Notes under the pieces: model-generated
Told to the model about the DNA's origin: nothing
Seen by the model: the letters and a program-made list of their open reading frames with translations, nothing else
Database searches by the model: none
Shown here: piece after piece, positions 51,098 to 58,869 of the stretch
Layout: each line of letters begins with the position of its first letter
Numbering within the stretch: the stretch's first letter is position 1
Source: Streptacidiphilus rugosus AM-16
Lineage (GTDB): Bacteria; Actinomycetota; Actinomycetes; Streptomycetales; Streptomycetaceae
Length of the DNA stretch: 64,000 nucleotides
Reading direction: 5' to 3'
Assembly (NCBI RefSeq): GCF_000744655.1
Contig: NZ_JQMJ01000004.1
Location: 3,968,001 to 4,032,000, forward strand
Program-made: the position numbers and the translations under genes

Positions 51098-51190
51098 CTG
51101 ACCTCCCCGCGGTACCACTGCGCCTGAGCGCCTGTTCCGCCCTCGCCTAACCGGAGGCGCTGCGGCCCAAACGCGTCGGGAGGGACGCGT

Positions 51191-51216
51191 GGTTTGTCGC
51201 TCGGACGGCAGGGCAG
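51191..51216 (+). promoter_or_regulatory. candidate SigB-type promoter
   Basis: GGTTTG (51191-51196), a 14-nt spacer and GGGCAG (51211-51216) resemble the stress-sigma pattern GTTT-N14-16-GGGTA. The downstream ribosome-binding segment AGGAGGCTCCTGATG is identical to that before the baeRF gene at 29452. Confidence 0.35.
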
Positions 51217-51251
51217 GCGAACGGGAGGGGGCGATCACGAGGAGGCTCCTG

Positions 51252-51785
51252 ATGTCCGACACGTCCAGGCCCATGCCGTCGGCCCCGGGTGAGGAACCCG
51301 ACGCCGAGCAGGACAGCACCTCACAGCAGAACCTGCACGCCCAGGACCACCCGCGGGCCGAGGGCGAACCGGACGCGCCGACGACCGCCGGTCCCCGCGC
51401 CGCGGCCTCGGGTGAGGACACCGACGAGCTGTGGTCCTACCGGCCCGACGCCTGGCACCATGCGGACGCCGACCTGGTCGGCTACCGGGTGGACGCCACC
51501 GACGGACGGGTCGGGCAGGTCACCGCCAGCGACGAGACCGAAGGGTCCGCGCGCCTCGACGTGAAGACCGGCCCGTGGATCTTCGGCCGGCACGTGACGG
51601 TGCCGGCGGGCGCGGTCAGGGCCATCGACCGCACCCACCAGGTCGTCTTCCTCGGCCAGCCTCGGGCCGTCGTCCGCGCCACGCCCGTCTACGACGCGTC
51701 CGCGCATGGCTCCTTCGACGCCTACCGCCGGAGTGTGAGCAGCTACTACGCCTTGGTCGAGAGCCACCGCGCCGCGGCGGCGTGA
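51252..51785 (+). CDS. PRC-barrel domain protein
   Basis: A 177-residue protein from ATG 51252. The first ~65 residues are acidic and disordered-looking. Residues ~70-135 are a PRC-barrel (LVGYRVDATDGRVGQVTASDETEGSARLDVKTGPWIFGRHVTVPAGAVRAID). A C-terminal helix follows. PRC-barrel proteins of this kind occur widely in streptomycete stress regulons, but a precise role is unknown. Its promoter and ribosome-binding segment parallel those of the baeRF gene. Confidence 0.85.
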   Translation: MSDTSRPMPSAPGEEPDAEQDSTSQQNLHAQDHPRAEGEPDAPTTAGPRAAASGEDTDELWSYRPDAWHHADADLVGYRVDATDGRVGQVTASDETEGSARLDVKTGPWIFGRHVTVPAGAVRAIDRTHQVVFLGQPRAVVRATPVYDASAHGSFDAYRRSVSSYYALVESHRAAAA

Positions 51786-51809
51786 CGGCCTCGGCGCCTC
51801 CGGCGCCGA

Positions 51810-52415
51810 TCAGTGCGGCTTCATCCGGTCCCAGCCGCCGGCCGGGGTGAGCCCACGGCGCAGCCGGTCCGCCGCGCTGACCCCCGGAGGCCGGTAGTCG
51901 TCCGTCCACAGCCCCTCCATGCCCGGGTGCGCCTGCGGCGCGGTGGGCGCACCGGAGCGCATGGCCCGCGCCTCGTCACCGAGCCGGTCCAGCTCCCCCT
52001 GGCTCAACGCCGCGCGCATCATCGGGAAGAGTCGCGCCTCCTCCCAGTGCATGTGGCCGGACACGTGCTCGTCCAGCACGGCGACGAGCCGGTCGAACCC
52101 GGGCGCGTGGGCGTCCAGCGGAGCGATCTGCCGCAGCAGGACCTCCGCGTGCGCGTGCACGTCCAGCCCCTCGACGGCGGAGTGGGCGCCGTCCTCGGCG
52201 CGTTCCCTGATGTGCGGGTAGAGAAGGGCCTCCTCGATGGCGGCGTGCGAGACGAGCAGGGCGGAGATGGTGTCCATCAGCTCCTTGCGCTCGGGGTCGC
52301 CGATCGGCGTCCCCAGGAAGGCGCTGAAGTGTCGGGTGACGTCCTCATGGTCGGCTGCCAGCACGTCCAGCAGGTCACCCTCGGCGCGATCGCGCGCGAT
52401 GTTGGTCTCGATCAT
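51810..52415 (-). CDS. hemerythrin-domain protein
   Basis: A 201-residue protein from ATG 52415 (GGAG six bases upstream). Ligands for a di-iron site are arranged as in hemerythrins: DHEDVTRHF, HAAIEEALLYPHI, HAEVLLRQI and HVSGHMHWEEARLFPMM. Bacterial stand-alone hemerythrins bind O2, NO or peroxide and often belong to stress responses. The C-terminal ~45 residues (after GDEARAMR) are an unstructured tail. It converges on the PRC-barrel gene with only 24 nt between the stop codons. Confidence 0.92.
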   Translation of the reverse strand: MIETNIARDRAEGDLLDVLAADHEDVTRHFSAFLGTPIGDPERKELMDTISALLVSHAAIEEALLYPHIRERAEDGAHSAVEGLDVHAHAEVLLRQIAPLDAHAPGFDRLVAVLDEHVSGHMHWEEARLFPMMRAALSQGELDRLGDEARAMRSGAPTAPQAHPGMEGLWTDDYRPPGVSAADRLRRGLTPAGGWDRMKPH

Positions 52416-52556
52416 CAGAAGCTCCTCGCTGTCCGAAGCCCCCTCCCCCCGGATGTGCCCCCGTCCCGCCCCGATCACACCTCACATCCCAGGGTTCGCC
52501 ATCGCACCCACCCGCCCCGCAGTAGCCTCGGTGTCCGACGAGCGACGAGGGGGACG

Positions 52557-53240
52557 ATGAGCGCCGAATCGGTCCGAGTGGGCGGCCGCGTCATTCCGCT
52601 GGCACACGCCACATCCTGGGTGAGCAGCTATTTCGACGCGGACGCGAACCGCACCGCGAAGAAGCCCTGGGGCTACCCGTTCTACGACCACATGGTCACG
52701 GGCACCGGCCCTGACACCCTGGGCGACGGCGACCTGCTCGCCTCCGCCCTCCTGAACGCCGCGCCCACGATCCGGGGCTTTCGAACCCTCCAGAGCATGC
52801 GCCCGATCCTGGAGGCGGGCCTGGCCGCCATCCCGCCGGACCTGACCCTCGAGGCCGCCGTCACGAACGGCTCCCACGCCGCGCGCCTCGCCGGTCTGGC
52901 GGAGGTCCTGGACCGACCCGACCCCGACGAGGAGTGGGCGGACGTCAAGGGCACCATCCTGATGAAGACGCTCCACCGAAAGCGCCCGCTGTTCGTCCCG
53001 CTGTACGACTCGAAGGTCTACGCCTGCTACGTCGGCCCTGCCCAGGCGGGCTACCCGATGGCCAGGGACGACAAGCGAACCTGGGCCTGCTTCTTCACCC
53101 GTCTGGCCGAGAGCATGATCCGGGACCTCGCGAACCAGCCGGAAGCCTGGAGCGTCCTCGCCGCTGCGGCGCCGGCCGACGTGGCGCCGCTCAGGCTCCT
53201 GGACGTCGTGGCCTGGAGCGCAGGAAAGGGCGGCGGCTGA
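52557..53240 (+). CDS. DUF6308 family protein
   Basis: A 227-residue cytosolic protein, MSAESVRVGGRVIPLAHATSWVSSYFDADANRTAKKPWGYPFYDHMVTG. The helical core with WADVKGTILMKTLHRKRPLFVPLYDSKV and LLDVVAWSAGKGGG is typical of actinobacterial DUF6308. Parts resemble helix-hairpin-helix glycosylase-like folds, in which FVPLYDSKV would be structural. No catalytic assignment is justified. GAGGGGGAC precedes the ATG. The ending overlaps no neighbour. Confidence 0.75.
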   Translation: MSAESVRVGGRVIPLAHATSWVSSYFDADANRTAKKPWGYPFYDHMVTGTGPDTLGDGDLLASALLNAAPTIRGFRTLQSMRPILEAGLAAIPPDLTLEAAVTNGSHAARLAGLAEVLDRPDPDEEWADVKGTILMKTLHRKRPLFVPLYDSKVYACYVGPAQAGYPMARDDKRTWACFFTRLAESMIRDLANQPEAWSVLAAAAPADVAPLRLLDVVAWSAGKGGG

Positions 53241-53264
53241 GCACCACCTGCCGGTAGGCCTCGA

Positions 53265-53741
53265 TCAGCCCCTGCCCGTGGGGGCGCTGCCGTCGGGGCG
53301 CTCGGGCCTGTCCACGACCGTGACGCGGAGATCGCCGCCCCAGCTCTCACAGCGAACGCCTCCGGAGGCGAAGTCCAACTCAAGGGCCATGCGTCCGGTC
53401 ACCGGATCTCCCTGTTCCCTGACCGCCAGCACGGTGTCCCCCCGATGACGGGCGAAGGCGGTTTCGTCGGAGTCCGTCTGTACGTCGATGCGTCCCCACG
53501 CGGCCATGTCGTAGCTCTCGTAGGGCACCGAGTGGTCGACCACCAGGCACCAGTCGGCGCCTGTCCTGACGTGGACGTGGACGCCGAGGTCGTCGATCAG
53601 CCAGAGGTCCACCGGCGTGTCGTCCCGGCGTCCCTCGTACACGTGCCAGGACGCGGCGAGGCGGACCATCCGACGGCCGATCAGCGACGCCGGGTCGAGG
53701 CCGGGTCCGTGAGCAGGGCATACGGCGTTCGAGGACTCCAC
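53265..53741 (-). CDS. conserved protein of unknown function
   Basis: A 158-residue soluble protein, probably starting with GTG 53741. Alternating hydrophobic strands (VDLWLIDDLGVHVHVRT, WCLVVDHSV, MALELDFASGGVRCE, LRVTVVD) predict an all-beta fold. No motif, signal peptide or membrane segment is visible. It lies next to the paired palindromes at 53794-53847, which may also affect its promoter, as its start is 53 nt from them. Confidence 0.65.
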   Translation of the reverse strand: MESSNAVCPAHGPGLDPASLIGRRMVRLAASWHVYEGRRDDTPVDLWLIDDLGVHVHVRTGADWCLVVDHSVPYESYDMAAWGRIDVQTDSDETAFARHRGDTVLAVREQGDPVTGRMALELDFASGGVRCESWGGDLRVTVVDRPERPDGSAPTGRG

Positions 53742-53793
53742 ACGCGAGACCGTACCGAGAACTCCGAGAAGCGTCCCCCGAATTCGAGGCCTT

Positions 53794-53847
53794 GTCAGGG
53801 TTTCCCTGACGACCTAGGGTACGGATGGCCGTCAGGGAAACCCTGAC
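53794..53847. promoter_or_regulatory. paired 17-bp palindromes GTCAGGGTTTCCCTGAC / GTCAGGGAAACCCTGAC
   Basis: Copies at 53794-53810 and 53831-53847 each have perfect GTCAGGG/CCCTGAC arms and differ only in the central TTT/AAA, making them reverse complements of each other. Spacing is 37 bp. They lie between divergent genes, ending 30 nt before the GTG of the zinc-finger/HTH gene. A CCTAGGGTACGG segment between them may contain the promoter. Confidence 0.85.
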
Positions 53848-53877
53848 AGCCAACCACCCCACCCATGGGAGCGCGCC

Positions 53878-54252
53878 GTGACCTCACTCGAACCCGACCT
53901 GGCCGATCTCGCGCACTGCTCGTTCTGCGGGAAGCCCGCCTCGGAGATCGCCAAGATGGTCGCGGGGCCCGGCGTCTACATCTGCAACGAGTGCGTGGAC
54001 CTGGCCGGGTCCATCGTCGCCGAGGCGCTCGGTACGCCGTCAGGACCGGCCAGGCCGGTGTGGGGGGCGATGTCGGACGAGGAGATGCTGGGACACATTC
54101 CGCGCGTCGCCTCGCACATCGATCAGGCCGAGGCCGACCTGCGCTCCTGGGTGCAGGAGCTCCGGCGGCGCGGGGTCACCTGGATCAGGATCGGCGAGGC
54201 CCTGGGCATCACCCGGCAGTCGGCCTGGGAGCGGTTCTCCGGGGAGGAGTGA
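53878..54252 (+). CDS. ClpX-type zinc finger - helix-turn-helix protein
   Basis: A 124-residue protein starting with GTG 53878. Residues ~14-48 are a C4 zinc finger of the ClpX N-domain type ([31 protein letters not shown]). The C-terminal part, [32 protein letters not shown], is a helix-turn-helix. There is no AAA+ domain. It is therefore a small regulator that could borrow the ClpX finger for dimerisation or for contacts with Clp substrates, while the HTH binds DNA. The paired palindromes just upstream are its most likely site, implying autoregulation. Confidence 0.85.
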   Translation: MTSLEPDLADLAHCSFCGKPASEIAKMVAGPGVYICNECVDLAGSIVAEALGTPSGPARPVWGAMSDEEMLGHIPRVASHIDQAEADLRSWVQELRRRGVTWIRIGEALGITRQSAWERFSGEE

Positions 54253-54256
54253 GCCG

Positions 54257-54727
54257 TCAGCCCTCCTGGCCGGCCGGGCGGTTCGGCCGGAGGGTCCACT
54301 GGATGGTCATCTCGCCGGTGACCTCGCCGTCCGCGCGACGGATCGTCACCTGGACCGGAAAGACCGGGCGCTGCCCGGCGTCGAGCTCGGCCACGACCTC
54401 GGTCGCCGGGCGGCCCAGCTCGGCGGTCGCGGTGAGCTCGCCCATGGCCAGCTTCTTGTAGGCGATGCTCGCGTCGACGGCCAGCGGCACGGCGCGGGAG
54501 AGCTCGGCGCCGAACGCCGCGAGGACGATGGCACCGCTCGCCGACTCGGCGAGGGTGAACATCGCGCCCGCGTGCGGGCCGCCGACGTGGTTGTGGAACG
54601 CGGCCTGGTCCGGCATGCGCAGCACCGCGCGGGTGGCGGTGCACTCGTCGAAGGTCAGGTTGAGCGTCCGGACCATGGGAACGGTGGCCGGGAGAAGCTC
54701 TGCGATGGAGGGCATGGCGTGGGTCAT
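54257..54727 (-). CDS. PaaI/DUF4442-type hotdog thioesterase
   Basis: About 156 residues from ATG 54727; upstream ATG 54736 and GTG 54745 are in frame. The hotdog-fold motif FHNHVGGPHAGAMFTLAESASGAIVLAAFG is typical of PaaI-like and DUF4442 acyl-CoA thioesterases. The second half has VDASIAYKKLAMGELTATAELG and VQVTIRRADGEVTGEMTIQW. No Shine-Dalgarno is present; a TAATAT box ends seven bases before the ATG, implying a leaderless mRNA. It hydrolyses acyl-CoA or carries that fold only; the substrate is unknown. Confidence 0.85.
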   Translation of the reverse strand: MTHAMPSIAELLPATVPMVRTLNLTFDECTATRAVLRMPDQAAFHNHVGGPHAGAMFTLAESASGAIVLAAFGAELSRAVPLAVDASIAYKKLAMGELTATAELGRPATEVVAELDAGQRPVFPVQVTIRRADGEVTGEMTIQWTLRPNRPAGQEG

Positions 54728-54734
54728 GGGGGTC

Positions 54735-54740
54735 ATATTA
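54735..54740 (-). promoter_or_regulatory. -10 box TAATAT for a leaderless transcript
   Basis: On the minus strand TAATAT (complement of 54735-54740) is followed by GACCCCC and then ATG at 54727, placing the expected transcription start at the A of the start codon. No good -35 is visible. Confidence 0.5.
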
Positions 54741-54751
54741 CCCACGAGTAG

Positions 54752-55273
54752 CTATGCCCCGGTGCGAGCGGGCGAGCGCGCCAGCAGCCGGGTCGTGCTG
54801 CCGTCCTCCTCCTCGATGTCGCGCAGGTGCACGAAGCCGATCCCGGCGAGCAGCGCCAGCGAGGCCCGGTTCGGCGCGGCGACCGTCGCGTAGACCTCGG
54901 CCAGTCCCAGCGCGGCGAACCCGTGGTCGACGACGGCGTTCGCCAGCTCGGTGCCGAGACCCCGCCCCCATACGTCCGGCGAGAGGGCGTAGACCAGCTC
55001 CTGGCCGCCCGCCACGGCCGGCGTGGGCTTGAGCTCGGCGTGACCGACGAATCGGCCCTCCTCGCGGACCGCCCAGACGTCGAACAGCTGCCCCGCGTAC
55101 ACCTTGCTGAAGATCCGGCCGAACAGCGCCCGGTCCTCGGCCTCGGACTGCACGAGGCCGTCGCCCATCCAGCGGGCGACCCGCACGTCCTGGAAGAGGG
55201 CGACGAAGTCATCCTCGTCCGTGGGCCGGTAGGGCTCCAGGCGCAGGCGTTCGGTGCGGAGGGTCGGCGTCAT
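54752..55273 (-). CDS. GNAT acetyltransferase (RimJ/RimL-like)
   Basis: A 173-residue protein, MTPTLRTERLRLEPYRPTDEDDFVALFQDVRVARWMGDG, the standard start of the RimJ/RimL acetyltransferase group. The acetyl-CoA pyrophosphate loop is VWGRGLGTELANAVVDHGFAALGLAEVYATVAAPNRASLALLAGIGFVHL, with R-G-x-G and the N-x-S/A segment. It transfers acetyl groups to amines or N-termini; the acceptor is unknown. It is 24 nt upstream of the thioesterase gene on the same strand. Confidence 0.92.
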   Translation of the reverse strand: MTPTLRTERLRLEPYRPTDEDDFVALFQDVRVARWMGDGLVQSEAEDRALFGRIFSKVYAGQLFDVWAVREEGRFVGHAELKPTPAVAGGQELVYALSPDVWGRGLGTELANAVVDHGFAALGLAEVYATVAAPNRASLALLAGIGFVHLRDIEEEDGSTTRLLARSPARTGA

Positions 55274-55355
55274 GACGGGCGAGGCTAGAACCCTCCATGA
55301 TCACCCCGCAAGCGCATTTCCGTCCCCGGACGGCACGCGGTGACACCATGGACTC

Positions 55356-56117
55356 ATGGAGCGCACCCGAGTGGTCCTGCTTCCCGGCAGCGTCCTGCCG
55401 GCCGATCTCGCCTACGGCGCGCTGCTCGCCGCCCTGGGGCCCGGCGTCGACGCGGTCGCCAAGGAGCTGGAGCTCTACGCGACGGACGAGCCGCCGGCGG
55501 ACTACAGCCTGGACACGGAGGTCGCGGGCGTGCTGCGCGAGGCGGACGCCCGAGGCTGGGAGAACTTCCACCTCGTGGGGTACTCGGGCGGCGGAGCGGC
55601 CGCGCTCGCGTGCGCGCAGCGGCGGCCGCGGCGGCTGGCGAGCCTGGCGCTGCTGGAGCCGGCCTGGGCCGGCCGTTGGGACTGGAGCCCGGAGCACACC
55701 GCCCTGTGGGCGCAGTACGACGAGCTGGACGGGCTGCCGCCACGGGAGTTCATGGCGGAGTTCATGCGGCTGGGCGTCAGACCCGGGGTCGTGCTGCCAC
55801 CGCCGCCGCCCGGTGAACCGCCGCCGTGGATGGCCAAGCGCCCGGCCGGGATCGGGGCCTTCATCCGGACGTTCAAGACCTACGACCTGGACCGCGGCCG
55901 TCTCGCCACCTTCGACCGGCCCGTGTACCTCGCCCTCGGCGGCCTCAGCAACCCCGACGACTACGGCGAGGTGGCGGCCCGGCTCGGGAGGGTGTTCGGG
56001 GACTTCCGGCTGGAGGTCTTCGAGGAACGGCACCACTTCGACCCGCCCCACCGGATCGAACCGGAGCGCCTGGCGGGATCGCTGCGAGCGCTCTGGTCCC
56101 GCGCGGAGCGGACCTGA
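55356..56117 (+). CDS. alpha/beta hydrolase
   Basis: A 253-residue protein from ATG 55356. VVLLPGSVLPADLAYGALLAAL contains the oxyanion strand-loop, VGYSGGGAAALACA the nucleophile elbow (GYSGGG), and YLALGGLSNPDDYGEV with EERHHFDPPHR the acid and His regions. The GYSGGG elbow is common in epoxide-hydrolase-like and esterase members. The substrate is unknown. It is divergent from the GNAT gene (83 nt). Confidence 0.88.
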   Translation: MERTRVVLLPGSVLPADLAYGALLAALGPGVDAVAKELELYATDEPPADYSLDTEVAGVLREADARGWENFHLVGYSGGGAAALACAQRRPRRLASLALLEPAWAGRWDWSPEHTALWAQYDELDGLPPREFMAEFMRLGVRPGVVLPPPPPGEPPPWMAKRPAGIGAFIRTFKTYDLDRGRLATFDRPVYLALGGLSNPDDYGEVAARLGRVFGDFRLEVFEERHHFDPPHRIEPERLAGSLRALWSRAERT

Positions 56118-56138
56118 GCCCACGCCCCGCTCACGCCG

Positions 56139-56178
56139 GATCAGGCCAGATCAGGCCAGATCAGGCCGGATCACGCCG
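56139..56178. repeat. four tandem 10-bp GATCAGGCC(A/G) units
   Basis: GATCAGGCCA (56139, 56149), GATCAGGCCG (56159) and GATCACGCCG (56169) follow head to tail between convergent genes. The last unit contains the DoxX stop codon. Copy number could vary between strains. Confidence 0.85.
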
Positions 56179-56728
56179 AACCGGCCGTGCCCTCCGGCTC
56201 GTCGGCGTCGGCCTCGGCCCTGGCCGCGATCGCGGCCTCGCGGCGGCTGACGACGGACGCCGCGGCGGCGGCGCTGCCCGCGAAGGCGAGCAGGACCATC
56301 GCCGGGCGGTCCAGCCGGTGGCGGGTCAGGTGGTCGAAGGAGTACCGGCCGGGGCCGGCCAGGCCGAGGCCCGCGGCGACGAAGCCGAGGTAGGCGGGGT
56401 ACTCGTAGCCGCCCGCGGTGTTGAAGAAGCCCGCGGGGCGGTGCACCGCGACCGCGCCCGCCATCGCTCCGGCCGCCGCCGCGCCGGCCGCGGGGGTGGC
56501 GACGCCCAGGGCGAGGAGCAGGCCGCCGCCCGCCTCGCCGAGGCCCGCCGCCAGGGCGCTCTGGCCGCCGGGATGGAAGCCCATGGCCTCCATGCCCTTC
56601 GCGGTGCCCTCGATCCCGCCGCCGCCGAACCAGCCGAAGAGCTTCTGGGCGCCGTGCGCGAAGAGGACGCCGCCGGTGCCGAGGCGCAGCGCCAGCAGTC
56701 CGAGGTCCTTGCGGTTGAGGCAGGCCAT
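56171..56728 (-). CDS. DoxX family membrane protein
   Basis: A 185-residue protein with four spans, starting MACLNRKDLGLLALRLGTGGVLFAHGAQKLFGWFGGGGIEGTAKGMEAMGF. This is the DoxX signature (LFAHGxxKLFGWFGG). ATG 56728 follows AAGGA. DoxX-type proteins associate with quinone or thiol stress systems (for example the mycobacterial MRC complex), but many have no assigned role. A C-terminal Glu/Ala-rich tail of ~30 residues is present. Confidence 0.92.
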   Translation of the reverse strand: MACLNRKDLGLLALRLGTGGVLFAHGAQKLFGWFGGGGIEGTAKGMEAMGFHPGGQSALAAGLGEAGGGLLLALGVATPAAGAAAAGAMAGAVAVHRPAGFFNTAGGYEYPAYLGFVAAGLGLAGPGRYSFDHLTRHRLDRPAMVLLAFAGSAAAAASVVSRREAAIAARAEADADEPEGTAGSA

Positions 56729-56817
56729 GGCGGGGTCCTTCCTGGGGCCGGGAGCCGAGGAGCCGAACAGCGGACATGTCCAGTGTTCGGCCGACGGGCC
56801 CGCGCCTGCCGCTCCGG

Positions 56818-57360
56818 TTAGGCCGGGTGGGCGGCGGCGGCCCCGGTGGGGACCTCCACAGCGGCGTCCGCAGCGCCGTCCGCGTCGTGCAGGTCCTTGC
56901 CCAGGCAGATCGCCGAGTCGTACTCGCGGTAGAAGCCGAACTTCACGATCGGCAGGTATCCCTCGGAGGCGTACAGCGCCAGTGCCTCCGGCTGCTGGTC
57001 GCCGGTCTCCAGCACCATCCGGCGCCGGCCGGCGCGGCGGGCGTCCTCCTCCAGGAAGCGCAGCATCCGGCGGGCCAGGCCCCGGCCGCGCGCCTGGGTA
57101 CGGGTGTACATCCGCTTGATCTCGGCGTCGCCGTCGGCCAGGCCGATCTCGCCGCCCTCCTGGGCACGCCAGGCGGCGGTGCCCAGCGGCGTCCCCTCGG
57201 GGTCGTAGGCGACGGCGAAGACGCCGTTCGGCCGGTCGAAATCGGCGGCGTCGAGTTCGGTCTCGTCGGGGTCCCCGTAGCGGAGGACGTACTCCTGCTG
57301 GACCTCGGCCATCAACAGCTGTGCATCGGGGTGCCCGTACCCCACGACTCGTATTTCCAC
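56818..57360 (-). CDS. GNAT acetyltransferase
   Basis: A 180-residue protein from GTG 57360. The acetyl-CoA loop is IKRMYTRTQARGRGLARRMLRFLEEDARRAGRRRMVLETGDQQPEALALYASEGY, with the RGRGLA pyrophosphate-binding turn and a C-terminal ALYxxxGY motif. The last ~25 residues (DADGAADAAVEVPTG) are an unusual low-complexity tail. The acceptor is unknown. Confidence 0.92.
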   Translation of the reverse strand: MEIRVVGYGHPDAQLLMAEVQQEYVLRYGDPDETELDAADFDRPNGVFAVAYDPEGTPLGTAAWRAQEGGEIGLADGDAEIKRMYTRTQARGRGLARRMLRFLEEDARRAGRRRMVLETGDQQPEALALYASEGYLPIVKFGFYREYDSAICLGKDLHDADGAADAAVEVPTGAAAAHPA

Positions 57361-57431
57361 CCGTCGATCCTAACGAGCCGCAGCTCAGCGCGGCGGCGGG
57401 GCCGCCCGGGGCCCGGCCGCCGCGCAGCGGC

Positions 57432-57812
57432 TCAGGTCTCGAGCAGCTCCGTACGGCCGAACATCTGCGCGGCCTGCCGCGCCGAGGGCTCCCCCGCGTC
57501 CGGGTCCGCGCCGGCCGCCAGCAGGGCCGCGACGACGTCCGCCGCGCCCTTGAAGACCGCACCCGCCAGCGGCGTCTGACCCCGGTCGTTGGCGCGGTCG
57601 GCGTCGGCGCCGCGTTCCAGCAGGGTGCGCACCGCCTCCGCGTGGGCGTGGTACGCCGCCAGCATCAGCAGCGTGTCGCCCTTCTCGTTGGTCAGGTCCG
57701 CCGGGACCCCGGCGTCGAGGTACGCCGCCAGCCCCGCCGCGTCACCCGATCGGGCCAGGTCGAAGACCTTGCCCGCCAGCTCCACGACCTCGGGGTCGAA
57801 CTCGTCAGTCAT
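57432..57812 (-). CDS. ankyrin-repeat protein
   Basis: A 126-residue protein from ATG 57812. Three ankyrin repeats can be read: DAAGLAAYLDAGVPADLTNEKGDTLLMLAAYHAHAEAVRTLLERGADADRANDRGQTPLAGAVFKGAADVVAALLAAGADPDA. It ends shortly after the third repeat. It overlaps the end of the upstream DUF3291 gene by eight bases, so the two are translationally coupled. It probably mediates protein-protein contact in the cytosol. Confidence 0.92.
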   Translation of the reverse strand: MTDEFDPEVVELAGKVFDLARSGDAAGLAAYLDAGVPADLTNEKGDTLLMLAAYHAHAEAVRTLLERGADADRANDRGQTPLAGAVFKGAADVVAALLAAGADPDAGEPSARQAAQMFGRTELLET

Positions 57813-58323
57813 CTGCGCCCACCTTCTCCGCGGCCTCGACGGCAAGGCCGTTCCCTGCTTCTTCGGCGCCGGCCTCCTCCGGGCTCGGAAGAGGGTCGCC
57901 GAAGGTGAAAGCGTACGGGGTCGGTCCGTCCGTCCTGAGCGCGGTCAGCCGCCGCTCGGCCTCCTCGACCGTCGGCCGGTGGCCCGCAGGGACCCACCAC
58001 AGCGCGGTCATCGCCTCCTGCATCCGGTCGAACCACTCCCGCCGGCGCTTCAGGAAGGGGCGGTGGATCTCGCCGTAGACGTAGTCGAAGAGCGAGGCGT
58101 GGTCCCGCCACACGGACATGTTGACGATCAGCCAGGGATCGCCCATGAAGCGCAGCGAGGTGGCGTCGCCGCCCAGGCCCTGGAGCCGCCAGACGTAGCC
58201 GTCCGCCGCCTCGGCGGCGGCGTTGACCGGGTCGAGGCCCGCGACGAAGCCGGCCATCACCGGGCTGTCGATCGCGTCCTTCATCCGGGCGATGTTCACC
58301 TGAGCAAGCTGCCAGTCCGTCAT
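57805..58323 (-). CDS. DUF3291 (dimeric alpha/beta barrel) protein
   Basis: A 172-residue protein from ATG 58323, right after GGGGGAGAC. MTDWQLAQVNIARMKDAIDSPVMAGFVAGLDPVNAAAEAADGYVWRLQ followed by WLIVNMSVWRDHASLFDYVYGEIHRPFLKRRREWF matches DUF3291, an ABM-like heme- or small-molecule-binding barrel family of unknown function. Its stop overlaps the ankyrin gene start, suggesting a two-gene operon. Confidence 0.9.
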   Translation of the reverse strand: MTDWQLAQVNIARMKDAIDSPVMAGFVAGLDPVNAAAEAADGYVWRLQGLGGDATSLRFMGDPWLIVNMSVWRDHASLFDYVYGEIHRPFLKRRREWFDRMQEAMTALWWVPAGHRPTVEEAERRLTALRTDGPTPYAFTFGDPLPSPEEAGAEEAGNGLAVEAAEKVGADD

Positions 58324-58646
58324 GTCTCCCCCTGTGACCGGTCCGTCGGTGCGCGGCGGGCGCTTCGTCGACGATCCGCCGACGCCCCCGCGCACCTTAC
58401 CCGCTACGGGGGACGGGCCAGGGGCCGTGCGGGCGTCAGCCATCCGGGCGAACCGCCAGCGCGCCGCCGCCCCATGGTGGGCCCCAGGGGTGACGATCGC
58501 CTGCGAGGGGGAATGCAGGCGGCAAATCCACCCATTTGCTGCTATCCATTACTTATTACTTTTTGTCACGATAGTGGAACGTTGTGTGACGAGCGCCTGT
58601 CCCACCAGGCCTCCCAGACCGCTGTCCCTACTCCGAGGAGCCCCTC
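58324..58646. other. intergenic region with an AT-rich island
   Basis: The 323 nt between the divergent DUF3291 and small membrane protein genes contain a clearly AT-rich block (about 58533-58580: TTTGCTGCTATCC, TTACTTATTACTTTTTGTCA) in an otherwise ~70% GC setting. GTCAC (58565-58569) and GTGAC (58586-58590) form a spaced inverted repeat within it. It probably holds the promoter and control elements of the SmeA/SffA-like pair. No gene is present. Confidence 0.5.
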
Positions 58647-58841
58647 GTGATCCTCTCCGTCTCCGGAGTCGTCCTGCTGGGAATCATCGTGTTCCTGTTC
58701 TTCCGCAAGGACGGCCTCAAGCTTTCACACGCTCTGGTCTGCGCCCTCTTCGGCTTCTACCTCGCGGGCACCGCGATCGCCCCGAGCATCAAGGCCGGCG
58801 GGGCCAGCCTGGCCAGCCTGCTCGGCGGCATCAAGTTCTGA
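58647..58841 (+). CDS. 64-residue small membrane protein (SmeA-like)
   Basis: GTG 58647 after GAGGAG encodes 64 residues with two hydrophobic segments: MILSVSGVVLLGIIVFLFF (1-19) and a second at ~27-48, with a Gly/Ser-rich end. It is followed 28 nt later by an FtsK-like gene. The pairing of a ~64-residue membrane protein with an FtsK/SpoIIIE-like protein recalls the sporulation operon smeA-sffA of Streptomyces coelicolor, where SmeA targets SffA to septa. I make this link from gene order and size, not from alignment. Confidence 0.75.
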   Translation: MILSVSGVVLLGIIVFLFFRKDGLKLSHALVCALFGFYLAGTAIAPSIKAGGASLASLLGGIKF

Positions 58842-58869
58842 CGCGCCCGCACCTGCCCCGGAGCACCCG

